Positions 56,445 to 64,000 of a stretch of DNA of 64,000 nucleotides are shown piece by piece. Every line of letters begins with the position of its first letter. Positions within the stretch are counted from its first letter, which is position 1. Source of the stretch: Salegentibacter mishustinae (GTDB taxonomy: Bacteria; Bacteroidota; Bacteroidia; Flavobacteriales; Flavobacteriaceae); contig NZ_LLKN01000002.1 of NCBI RefSeq assembly GCF_002900095.1, forward strand, positions 2,294,001-2,358,000, read 5' to 3'. A model generated the notes under the pieces. The model made no database searches. It saw only the letters and a program-made list of their open reading frames with translations, and was not told where the DNA came from. Position numbers and translations under genes: made by a program.

Positions 56445-57764
56445 TTATTTAATCTTTTCGCGTAAGGTTTTACGGTCTATTTGAAGGATTTCTGCAGCTT
56501 TAGATTTATTTTGATCTACCGCGGCAAGAACTTTTAGAATATGCTTTTTTTCGACTTCCTTTAAAGCAACTAATTCTTCGTCTACAGCGGGAACCTGGTA
56601 TTTTATTGAAGGAGGTAAATCTTGCGGAAGAATTTCGTTTTCACTCATAATTATGGCCCGTTGAATTACGTTCTCTAATTCCCGAATATTCCCCGGCCAA
56701 TTATAACGTTTTAAAATTTCAACAGTTTTATCAGATAACTTTAAACCACTCTTTCCGTAATCTCGCTGGTATTTATCCAGAAAAGTTTTGGCAAGTGCTA
56801 AAATATCCTCTTTTCGTTCCCGCAAAGGCGGTGTTAAAATATCTACCACATTTAAACGATAATAAAGATCTTCCCTAAAAGTTCCTTTTTCCACCATTTC
56901 GCGTAAATCACTGTTAGTTGCGGCAATTACCCGAACCTGGATTTTTTCTGAATTTCTGGCACCCAGTTTTCGAACTTCTTTTTCCTGAAGTACACGTAAT
57001 AATCTAACCTGAACCGCCAGTGAAGCCGTACCAATTTCATCTAAAAAAATAGTACCGCCATTTGCCGCCTGAAAGTAACCTTCACGGGTTTCTGAAGCAC
57101 CGGTATAAGCTCCTTTGGTGGAGCCAAATAATTCTGATTCCAGTAAATTCTCTGGAATAGCACCACAATTCACCGCGATAAAAGGATTTTGGGCAAAAGA
57201 TCCTTTATAGTGAATTGCCCGCGCCACCAGTTCTTTCCCGGTACCGCTCTCCCCTCTTATTAAAATTGTAGCCCGATTATTTTTCACTCTCTCTATAATA
57301 TCTACCAATTCTTCAAATTTTGCTGAAGAGCCAACCATCCCGCCGTAATTGGATCTAATTTCGTTTGTAGAGGAGTTTTTTTTCGCTGATGTTCGGTTAA
57401 CTAAAGATTTTTTAACTGAAGTAAGTAACTCGGTTTTTGTAAAAGGTTTTGGCAAATAATCCAACGCGCCAGATTTTATTGCTGTAAGTGCATTATCTAT
57501 AGAAGGATAACCGGTAATTACAAGTTTTGGAATTTCAGGATAATGATCGTCTACGTATTTCACTAATTCCATCCCGTTCATTTCCGGCATTTGTAGATCG
57601 GTAATTAATAAATCTATACTGCTGTGCTTTAAAATATCTATAGCTTCCATCACCGACCCTGCCTTGTAAGTATGGTAATTCTCCTGTTTTAGGTGACGAT
57701 CCAGTACTTCCAGCATATCGTAATCATCATCTACGATTAGTAAGTTTTCTTTGCGTATAGACAT
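56445..57764 (-). CDS. Sigma-54-dependent response regulator, NtrC type
   Basis: This 439-residue activator has a receiver domain with D56 as phospho-acceptor, an AAA+ domain with Walker A GESGTGKE (170-177) and the sigma-54 contact loop GAYTGA (217-222), and a C-terminal HTH (SKAAEILQIDRKTLREKI) of the Fis type. It turns on sigma-54 promoters when phosphorylated. It begins 1 bp after the end of its kinase gene, so the two are coupled. Confidence 0.95.
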   Translation of the reverse strand: MSIRKENLLIVDDDYDMLEVLDRHLKQENYHTYKAGSVMEAIDILKHSSIDLLITDLQMPEMNGMELVKYVDDHYPEIPKLVITGYPSIDNALTAIKSGALDYLPKPFTKTELLTSVKKSLVNRTSAKKNSSTNEIRSNYGGMVGSSAKFEELVDIIERVKNNRATILIRGESGTGKELVARAIHYKGSFAQNPFIAVNCGAIPENLLESELFGSTKGAYTGASETREGYFQAANGGTIFLDEIGTASLAVQVRLLRVLQEKEVRKLGARNSEKIQVRVIAATNSDLREMVEKGTFREDLYYRLNVVDILTPPLRERKEDILALAKTFLDKYQRDYGKSGLKLSDKTVEILKRYNWPGNIRELENVIQRAIIMSENEILPQDLPPSIKYQVPAVDEELVALKEVEKKHILKVLAAVDQNKSKAAEILQIDRKTLREKIK

Positions 57765-57765
57765 C

Positions 57766-58866
57766 TTAGAAGTTTAATGGTAATTTAATTTTAAAGATAC
57801 TCCCTTTTGGGCTGTTTGGGGCAATACTAATTTCTCCTTTATGACTTTTAATAATGCCGTGGACCACACTTAAACCAAGCCCGGAGCCCTCTCCCAGCGG
57901 CTTAGTAGTATAAAAAGGTTCAAAAATTTTATCTTTTACTTCAGGATCAATTCCTTTTCCTTCATCGGCAATTTCAATAGTATAATGCATTTGGTCGCTA
58001 TAAACCGAAATAAGAATTTGCGAATTTTCGGGTGAATAATAAATCGCATTAATTACCAAGTTAAAAAAGACCTGGGTTAGTTGTATGGGGTCCACCTGTG
58101 CCTTTAAAGCAGGATCCTGAATATTAAATTTAAACCGAATTTTCGCTTTCTTAAAATTAGGCTTTAAAAGCGAAAGTGCCTGGGTAATTACCGGTTCCAC
58201 TTCAATTTTTTTAATGTCTTGCGGCATATCACAGGAGAAAAACATCAGTTTTTTTACTACCTCCCTGGAATAAATCGCTGAATTAATAATCTTTTGTGCA
58301 TCCCGCTTTGTTTGTTTTTCAGAAGTTTTTTCTTCAATAAATTCGGCGAACCCCAGGATGTTACCAAGCGGAGTATTTAGCTCGTGAGCTATTCCCGCGG
58401 TTATTTCTCCTAATATAGCTAAACGGTCATTTCTTGCGGCTATTAGTTTGAGATGTTCTTCCTGAATTTTAATATTTTGACGTTCAAAAAAAAGGGCGAT
58501 CTCATAGGCTATCTTATCCAAAAGTCTTTGTTCTTCTACCAGAAAATGCGCTTTAGATAAATCTGAAGCCGGGTAATGCACTTTAATAAAGCCTACTTCA
58601 TTTTCAGAAATTTTAATTATACTTTTCTGGGAATAAGCTTTTTTTGGAATTGGGTTGGAGCTTAAATGATAAGATTCACATTGTATCTCTACAGTAGCCA
58701 ACTCTGGAAAACGCCAGGCATTTTTAAGAATTTGCAGAATAGATTTCAAAGTAGCTTCATAAGAACCATCAAATTCTCTTAAGGCAGACGAAACCTGGTA
58801 AAGACAGGAGAGTTCTTTAATTCGCTCTTGCAACTTTTCTTCTATCGAAATACTTTGGGCATCCAT
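57766..58866 (-). CDS. Sensor histidine kinase, partner of the NtrC-type regulator
   Basis: This 366-residue protein has no membrane helix. The N-terminal half is a GAF-like region with coiled-coil ends, then H161 in GIAHELNTPLGNILGF and the ATPase boxes (FFNLVINAIYYSP, DEGKGIDPEV, GEGSGLGLSVVHGII). A cytoplasmic kinase fits sensing of an internal signal. It precedes the regulator on the same strand. Confidence 0.93.
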   Translation of the reverse strand: MDAQSISIEEKLQERIKELSCLYQVSSALREFDGSYEATLKSILQILKNAWRFPELATVEIQCESYHLSSNPIPKKAYSQKSIIKISENEVGFIKVHYPASDLSKAHFLVEEQRLLDKIAYEIALFFERQNIKIQEEHLKLIAARNDRLAILGEITAGIAHELNTPLGNILGFAEFIEEKTSEKQTKRDAQKIINSAIYSREVVKKLMFFSCDMPQDIKKIEVEPVITQALSLLKPNFKKAKIRFKFNIQDPALKAQVDPIQLTQVFFNLVINAIYYSPENSQILISVYSDQMHYTIEIADEGKGIDPEVKDKIFEPFYTTKPLGEGSGLGLSVVHGIIKSHKGEISIAPNSPKGSIFKIKLPLNF

Positions 58867-59063
58867 CTCTAAAGGCTTCTTTTAGCAAATATAGATAGAA
58901 AGAGTTGTTAAAGATAAAAATGCCGATGAACAATTAAAACCTCATCTAATTTCCGGTTTCAGAAAACTAAAATCAAAAATATATAATCAAAGATATTTAG
59001 TGATATTCTCATTGTATATTTGAATATTAAACCCTGAATAATTGTACTTGTTTAAAAATATAA

Positions 59064-60120
59064 ATGAAAATAGGAGCCTTCAATTTCTTATTGGAATAGG
59101 AGCTGTTCTTTTGATCTCTTTTATTTTTATCTCTTTATTGACTTTATTGGTTATCACGTAGTGGCACTAGTCTTACTTTTAATGGTTTCTATTTTAGCCA
59201 TGTTTTTTAAGATTCTTCCAGTGGTGATCGTGGCAGAGTTGAGTGCCTTAACCTGGAATTTTTTATTTATTCAACCTCAATTAACCTTTAAAATAAACAC
59301 CCCTGAAGATGCACTTCTGTTTTTAATGTATTTTGTGATCGCTGTCATGAATGCGGTATTTACAACCAAAATAAGAAAGGCAGAAGCCCAGGCCAGGAAA
59401 AGAAAGGAAAAAGAAAAAACTATCCATTTATATAATACGCTGGTTAATTCGCTCTCGCACGAATTAAAAACACCCATTGCTGCCATAATTGGATCTGTAG
59501 ACACGCTGAAGGAAAATACGCAAAAGCTTTCTGCAGAAAACACCATGGATCTCTACAATGAAATTGAAATTGCCGGAAATAGACTAAATGGGCAGGTAAA
59601 AAACCTCCTCAATATGAGTCGTTTAGAAAGTGGAGCTATTAGCTTACAACTTAATTGGTATGATATAAATGAGATTATTTATAATTTGATTGACCATAAC
59701 CAAATAGGCGACAATAAGCATAGAATAATCTATCATTCTAAAGACCTGCCCCTTTTTCAATTTGATGGAACTTTAATTGAACAGATATTACATAATATTA
59801 TTCATAATGCTATTCAATATACTCCTGAAGGATCCACGATTAAAATTGATGCCACAGCAACAGATCTAGCTTGTATTATTAAAATTTCAGATAATGGGAA
59901 CGGATTTCCAGAGGAATATATAGAACGGGTTTTTGAAAAATTTTATCGATTACCAAAATCGGTTACCGGAGGAACTGGCCTTGGCCTTTCTATAGCCCAG
60001 GGATTTGCCCAGGCTCATAATGGCAAAATTGAATTACGAAATAAAGTAGAAGGTGGTGCAGAATTCACTATTACCATTCCTGCAAAAATGACCGACCCAA
60101 AACATTATCAAAATGAATAA
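59064..60120 (+). pseudogene. KdpD-like sensor kinase with apparently frameshifted 5' end
   Basis: The intact part (from GTG 59161, 319 residues) has three hydrophobic helices (VALVLLLMVSILAMFFKILP and beyond), then the H-box NSLSHELKTPIAAIIGSVDT and ATPase boxes ISDNGNGFPEEY, GGTGLGLSIAQGFA, as in the C-terminal part of KdpD. In other frames upstream is MK, then NRSLQFLIGIGAVLLISFIF, and the DFIGYHVVA start of the next helix; one extra A near 59067-59070 and one extra T near 59134-59136 would join ATG 59064 to the main frame. So the first membrane helix is present but out of frame. This may be a real lesion or a base error. The KdpD N-terminal cytoplasmic domains are absent. The kinase domain itself is intact. 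Confidence 0.65.
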
Positions 60121-60790
60121 TGCAGAAATTCTTATTATAGATGATGAGCCACAAATTAGAAAATTGCTCAAAATTACCCTGGAAAGCAACGATTATAAAG
60201 TGGTTTTAGCCGAAACAGGTAAAGAAGGTGTTCATCTTGTAGCAAATCATACTCCCGATCTTGTTATTTTAGACCTGGGTCTCCCCGACAAAAGCGGCCA
60301 TTTAGTTTTAAAAGATCTTAGAGAATGGTATGATAAGTCTATCATCATACTTTCTGTACAGGACGACGAGGCAGATATCATTAAAGCTCTTGATAATGGA
60401 GCATCAGATTATCTTACCAAACCATTTAGAACCGGTGAGCTTTTAGCCAGGATTAGAGCTTCCCTGAGAATTAGTTTGAATACCGATTCCCAGCCAAATT
60501 TGGTTACAGGCGATTTGGAAATAGATCTAAGCTCAAGAATAGTAAAGAGAGATGAGCATATTATAAAATTAACTGCTACCGAATATAATTTAATCGCCCT
60601 TTTAGCAAAAAACCAGGGTAGAGTATTAACCCATCAATTTTTATTAAAAGAAGTTTGGGGCCTGGGTTCTCAAAACGAAACCCAATATCTCAGGGTTTTT
60701 GTTGCACAACTTCGAAAAAAACTTGAAAAGAATCCTAATAACCCTAAACACTTAATTACAGAAAGTGGTGTAGGTTATCGTTTTGTCTAA
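60113..60790 (+). CDS. KdpE/OmpR-type response regulator
   Basis: This 225-residue regulator has D54 as phospho-acceptor (LVILDLGLPDKSG), KPF near residue 105, and an OmpR-type winged helix at the end (LTATEYNLIALLAKNQGRVL, YLRVFVAQLRKKLE). It overlaps the kinase gene by 8 bp. The KdpD/KdpE-like pair directly upstream of trkH and trkA suggests control of potassium uptake, although no kdpFABC operon is visible. Confidence 0.93.
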   Translation: MNNAEILIIDDEPQIRKLLKITLESNDYKVVLAETGKEGVHLVANHTPDLVILDLGLPDKSGHLVLKDLREWYDKSIIILSVQDDEADIIKALDNGASDYLTKPFRTGELLARIRASLRISLNTDSQPNLVTGDLEIDLSSRIVKRDEHIIKLTATEYNLIALLAKNQGRVLTHQFLLKEVWGLGSQNETQYLRVFVAQLRKKLEKNPNNPKHLITESGVGYRFV

Positions 60791-60850
60791 TCTTTATAAA
60801 ATCTTTATTCCCTTGGCGTATATTTTATATTCTACTTATAACCTTAAAAC

Positions 60851-60858
60851 TAACTTTG
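60851..60858 (+). promoter_or_regulatory. TAnnTTTG -7 element upstream of the small membrane protein and trkH
   Basis: TAACTTTG matches the Bacteroidota -7 consensus exactly, but the -33 position (about 19 bases upstream) reads TATT rather than TTTG. It lies 24 bp before the GTG of the small gene. The site supports a separate promoter for the Trk genes. Confidence 0.35.
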
Positions 60859-60881
60859 CAGTACAACTTAATAAGAGTACT

Positions 60882-61022
60882 GTGGCGAAACCTCAGAAAA
60901 AATCAGAAACCAGGAACAACCAATCCTATTTCCATCTTAAATGGCCAGCAATTATAATTGGAGTCTTAGTGGTAATTCTAATAATATTATTTGATCACTG
61001 TACCCGTCAGGGAACTATATAA
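60882..61022 (+). CDS. Small single-helix membrane protein preceding trkH (46 residues)
   Basis: From GTG 60882 the frame reads VAKPQKKSETRNNQSYFHLK, then helix WPAIIIGVLVVILIILF and a short tail. The open frame continues upstream to a TTG that overlaps the regulator gene, but the promoter-like TAACTTTG at 60851 favours the shorter form. It lies 11 bp from trkH. It might be an accessory membrane peptide; no family is recognised. Confidence 0.45.
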   Translation: MAKPQKKSETRNNQSYFHLKWPAIIIGVLVVILIILFDHCTRQGTI

Positions 61023-61033
61023 CAAAAGATAGG

Positions 61034-62821
61034 ATGTCATCATTTTTCAAGAATATTTTGCCAAAAATATATCAGGAATATAACCTGAATAAAGTCTCAG
61101 GGATTTTTAGCATATTTGGAATTATCCTTCTCATTTTCGATTTGGGTTTTACCCACCTGGCAAGCGAAAAACTTTTTTTAAAGAACCTTTATTATGTGGT
61201 TATAAGTGTTGGGTTTTTAATTGTGTTAATTAGAAGTCTAATACCCAAACAGACAATCCCTAAAAAAGTACTTTTTTTCGACTGGACGCTCAGTATTATC
61301 TTTGGGTTACTCATTCTAATTAAAACAGATTTTATAATAGAAAATTTTAGTTTTCTACAGGTTTTTAATCACATGGGGTGGATTTACTTAGTACTCTGCC
61401 TCTTTTTTATCCGAGAAGTTTCTTCTTTTAAAGTAAACTTTAAGAAAGAATATTTGAATCCGGCTCAATTGTTTGTTGGCAGTTTTCTTTTAATAATTTT
61501 TTTGGGCACCTTATTACTGCTACTTCCCAAAGCAACACACTCAGGGATAGGTTTAATAGATGCTCTCTTTACTTCTACCAGCGCTGTTTGTGTTACAGGA
61601 TTGATTGTAGTTGATACCGGAAGTTACTTTACCACATTCGGGCAAACAGTGATTATGATCTTAATTCAGTTAGGCGGTCTCGGAATTATGACCTTTGCCA
61701 GTTATTTTAGCTACTTTTTTAGGGGTAATACTTCTTATGCCAATCAGCTTATGTTAAAGGATATCAGCAATTCAGAGAAAATAGGTGAAGTTTTTGTAGT
61801 CTTAAAAAAAATATTGCTTTTAACCTTTAGTATTGAAGCAGTAGGAGCCTTTTTTATTTACCTCAATTTAGATAAAGCTTTAATAAACTCAGTATCTGAG
61901 CGTATTTTCTTTTCTGTTTTTCATAGTATTTCGGGTTTCTGTAATGCAGGCTTCTCTACCCTGGAAAATAGTTTATATGAACCTGGATTTCAATTTAACT
62001 ATCCGCTACACCTAATTATTGCCTGTTTATTTATTTTGGGTGGTATTGGATTTCCTATTCTATTAAACCTTTATAAATATTTGAGGTATTATTTTATTCA
62101 AAAATTAAAGAAGTTTAAAGATCCTAAACAAGTTACTTATATCCCCTGGGTTTTAAATCTTAACTCGAGAATTGTTCTATTTACTACCATTATTCTTTTA
62201 GTGGTGGGCACGGGATTTTTCTATATGTTTGAATACAATAATACGCTAAGCGGGCATAGTGAATTTGGTAAAATTGTTACGGCATTTTTTGGGGCTGCAA
62301 CTCCAAGAACAGCAGGTTTCAATTCTATTGACACCTCGGCTTTAAATTTTTCAACTTTAATGCTGATTTTTCTTTTAATGTGGATTGGTGCCTCTCCAGC
62401 TTCTACAGGAGGGGGAATAAAAACAAGTACATTTGCCCTGGCTACTCTAAATTTTTTCAGTCTTGCTAAAGGAAAAGATAGAATAGAGGTATATAAAAGA
62501 GAGGTATCTAATATCTCTATAAGAAGGGCTTTTGCTATTATTTCTCTATCTCTTTTAGTCATTGGAATTTCTTTATCGCTTATATCATTTTTTGAACCAG
62601 CTCAAGCGATTATACCTATTACTTTTGAAGCTTTTTCAGCATATAGTACGGTAGGTTTAAGTATGGGAATCACTGCCGGTTTAAGTTCAAGTTCTAAACT
62701 GGTAATAATCGCTACCATGTTTATAGGCCGGGTTAGCATGCTTACCTTACTTATAGCCATATTGCGCAATATTAAACACCTTAACTATCGTTACCCTTCA
62801 GAAGAGATATTAATCAACTAA
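61034..62821 (+). CDS. trkH: TrkH-family potassium uptake protein
   Basis: This 595-residue membrane protein has an extra N-terminal membrane region (about 140 residues) before the TrkH core. Four pore-loop signatures are visible: TSAVCVTGLIVVDTG, HSISGFCNAGFS, AATPRTAGFNS and FSAYSTVGLS, each with a Gly in the selectivity-filter position. It imports potassium with a RCK partner, here the next gene, 10 bp downstream. Confidence 0.95.
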   Translation: MSSFFKNILPKIYQEYNLNKVSGIFSIFGIILLIFDLGFTHLASEKLFLKNLYYVVISVGFLIVLIRSLIPKQTIPKKVLFFDWTLSIIFGLLILIKTDFIIENFSFLQVFNHMGWIYLVLCLFFIREVSSFKVNFKKEYLNPAQLFVGSFLLIIFLGTLLLLLPKATHSGIGLIDALFTSTSAVCVTGLIVVDTGSYFTTFGQTVIMILIQLGGLGIMTFASYFSYFFRGNTSYANQLMLKDISNSEKIGEVFVVLKKILLLTFSIEAVGAFFIYLNLDKALINSVSERIFFSVFHSISGFCNAGFSTLENSLYEPGFQFNYPLHLIIACLFILGGIGFPILLNLYKYLRYYFIQKLKKFKDPKQVTYIPWVLNLNSRIVLFTTIILLVVGTGFFYMFEYNNTLSGHSEFGKIVTAFFGAATPRTAGFNSIDTSALNFSTLMLIFLLMWIGASPASTGGGIKTSTFALATLNFFSLAKGKDRIEVYKREVSNISIRRAFAIISLSLLVIGISLSLISFFEPAQAIIPITFEAFSAYSTVGLSMGITAGLSSSSKLVIIATMFIGRVSMLTLLIAILRNIKHLNYRYPSEEILIN

Positions 62822-62831
62822 AGCAAACTAC

Positions 62832-63530
62832 ATGAAATATATTATTATAGGTTTAGGCAATTTTGGTGCTTCCCTGGCAGAGAAATTAACTTCCATGGGA
62901 AACGAGGTGATTGGCGTAGATAGTAACCTGGATAAAGTGGAAGCCATTAAAGAAAAAATTACCCACGCTATAAGTCTTGATGCTACCGATATTAATGCGG
63001 TAACTAACTTACCGCTGGAAGATACTGATATAGTAATTGTTGGTATTGGAGAGGATAAAGGTGCTAATATCATGACAACCGCATTAATGAAACAACTTAA
63101 AGTTAAGAGGTTGATTAGTCGGGCCGTGGCTCCTTTACAGGAAACAGTTTTAGAAGCAATGGGTGTGGAAGAAATAATTCATCCTGAAGAGGAAACTGCA
63201 GAACGCTGGGCTAAAAAGCTTAACCTGGAAGGCGTAGTTGACTCATTTGAAGTTACAGGAGATTACAGCATTGTAGAAAGTGAGATCCCCAAAAAATTTG
63301 ATGGCAAAACATTAGAGGAAATTGGTTTAAAGGAAGATTATAATGTTATTGTGCTTACTACCATTAAATATATGAAAGGTAGAAATGAAATAGGAGCCGC
63401 TAAACAGGTATCTGATGTTCAGGGTGTAGCTACAAGGAACACTAAATTACATTATGGAGATATTATGGTTTTATACGGGAATAACCGGGATATAAAAAAG
63501 CTGTTAAAAGAGGTTAGGAAAAACTCTTAG
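62832..63530 (+). CDS. trkA: TrkA/KtrA-like potassium-uptake regulator
   Basis: This 232-residue cytoplasmic protein has a Rossmann RCK-N domain (GLGNFGASLA, then VIGVDSNLDKVE) that binds NAD(H) or ATP, and an RCK-C domain (about 135-230). One RCK pair is present, as in KtrA/CglK types, rather than the duplicated form of enteric TrkA. It is the regulatory ring for the adjacent TrkH. Confidence 0.93.
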   Translation: MKYIIIGLGNFGASLAEKLTSMGNEVIGVDSNLDKVEAIKEKITHAISLDATDINAVTNLPLEDTDIVIVGIGEDKGANIMTTALMKQLKVKRLISRAVAPLQETVLEAMGVEEIIHPEEETAERWAKKLNLEGVVDSFEVTGDYSIVESEIPKKFDGKTLEEIGLKEDYNVIVLTTIKYMKGRNEIGAAKQVSDVQGVATRNTKLHYGDIMVLYGNNRDIKKLLKEVRKNS

Positions 63531-63606
63531 TCCCCCAAACTATTGGTATCCAGAACAGTTTTTTTAATTTTAAGTTTTGAAAATTCTGAAAAAAATCAGC
63601 CCGTTT

Positions 63607-63646
63607 ATAAAAAAGGACCTTAAAAAATATTTGAGGTCCTTTTTTC
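63607..63646 (+). terminator. Terminator after the trkH-trkA operon
   Basis: aaaaggacct (63611-63620) pairs with aggtcctttt (63634-63643) and is followed by T-rich ttcttt. Poly-A on the other side makes it bidirectional, also serving the minus-strand gene that ends at 63705. Confidence 0.85.
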
Positions 63647-63704
63647 TTTAGAGCCATTGTTTCAGTTGATACAGTTCAACTAAAAATTTCCTGTATTTCT
63701 TCTT

Positions 63705-64000
63705 TTAATTAGTTTCAAGTTCTTCCCAGGCCTTTTGCAGAGTTTGTAAAAAAACTTCTGAAGGCTGAGCTCCCGAAATAGCAAATTTATCATCAAAAAC
63801 AAAAAAGGGAACTCCTCTTACTCCTATATTTCGTGCTTCCATTTCGTCTTGTTTCACCTCATAGCTAAAGGCATCAGAGGCCAGCATATCTTTCACTTCA
63901 TTAGAATTTATTCCAACTGAAGTAGCGATTTCTTCTATTACTTTGGGGTCATCTATATTTTTACCTTCTGTAAAATGGGCTTTAAATAAAGCTTCTTCAG
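63705..64000 (-). CDS. DsbA-family FrnE-like oxidoreductase (3' part; gene runs past the window)
   Basis: The minus-strand frame is open to the window edge, so the start lies outside. The visible end reads EEALFKAHFTEGKNIDDPKV, IEEIATSVGI, then ARNIGVRGVPFFVFDDKFAI, SGAQPSEVFLQTL, the conserved cis-Pro loop (GVPFF) and helix of FrnE/DsbA-like thioredoxin-fold proteins. The internal GTG at 63896 is not the true start. The catalytic CxxC lies outside the window. Confidence 0.85.
   Translation of the reverse strand, partial: EEALFKAHFTEGKNIDDPKVIEEIATSVGINSNEVKDMLASDAFSYEVKQDEMEARNIGVRGVPFFVFDDKFAISGAQPSEVFLQTLQKAWEELETN

Noticed and set aside
63705-63896. Separate 63-codon gene
   Set aside because: The frame stays open to the window edge with DsbA/FrnE-like sequence, so this is the tail of a longer gene.

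Overview
The window looks like a chromosomal segment of a marine-type Bacteroidota, most likely Flavobacteriaceae (relatives of Gramella/Christiangramia, Salegentibacter or Zunongwangia). The evidence is low GC, the near absence of Shine-Dalgarno sequences, a TAnnTTTG-type promoter, a giant adhesin with a type IX secretion C-terminus, a TonB receptor with a carboxypeptidase-like N-terminal domain, DUF6090 proteins, and a BfmA/BtgA-type mobilisation relic. No tRNA, rRNA, CRISPR array or intact insertion sequence was seen. All assignments come from reading the sequence; no database was searched.

Layout. 1-9.9 kb: the 3' end of a receiver-PAS sensor gene, then a minus-strand block of a membrane-anchored AraC regulator, a 2159-residue secreted adhesin (eight 81-residue repeats, C-type lectin domain, MBG-like modules) and an outer-membrane barrel protein. 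11-15.8 kb: gamma-glutamyltranspeptidase lipoprotein and a TonB-dependent receptor closed by a strong terminator. 15.9-19.3 kb: two DUF6090 membrane proteins, a DUF4386 membrane protein and a serine hydrolase. 19.3-25.2 kb: an eroded mobile region with a bfmA/btgA-like pseudogene, a structured palindrome cluster, a ClC chloride channel, and an excisionase-like HTH / replication-like protein / DnaC-like ATPase module. 25.4-33.1 kb: KatG, a MATE exporter, small conserved genes, a YqiA-like hydrolase, a REP-like palindrome, a WYL regulator, a methyltransferase and a repeat protein whose signal peptide carries a stop codon.

33.3-50.5 kb is a probable defence island. A tight plus-strand operon encodes HsdR, a fused HsdM-HsdS, a protein with a HEPN-like R-x4-H motif, and two different DUF262 proteins, the second with a C-terminal DUF1524-like HNH motif (GmrSD-like). 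Converging on it are a GIY-YIG nuclease-like gene, an acidic protein, an unrecognised 505-residue protein, a DUF2779 nuclease-like protein, a 703-residue protein ending in duplicated acidic-helical modules, and a fragment of a uracil-DNA-glycosylase-like gene. This is the best candidate here for an undescribed composite system.

51-64 kb is mostly signalling and housekeeping: a TPR-histidine kinase with its response regulator; a Rnk/GreA-like factor; glutamate dehydrogenase preceded by a 54-residue cysteine-rich protein; an NtrC-type two-component pair; a KdpD-like kinase (apparently frameshifted at its 5' end) with a KdpE-like regulator directly upstream of TrkH and TrkA, suggesting turgor or potassium control of Trk uptake; and the 3' part of a DsbA/FrnE-like gene running off the right edge.
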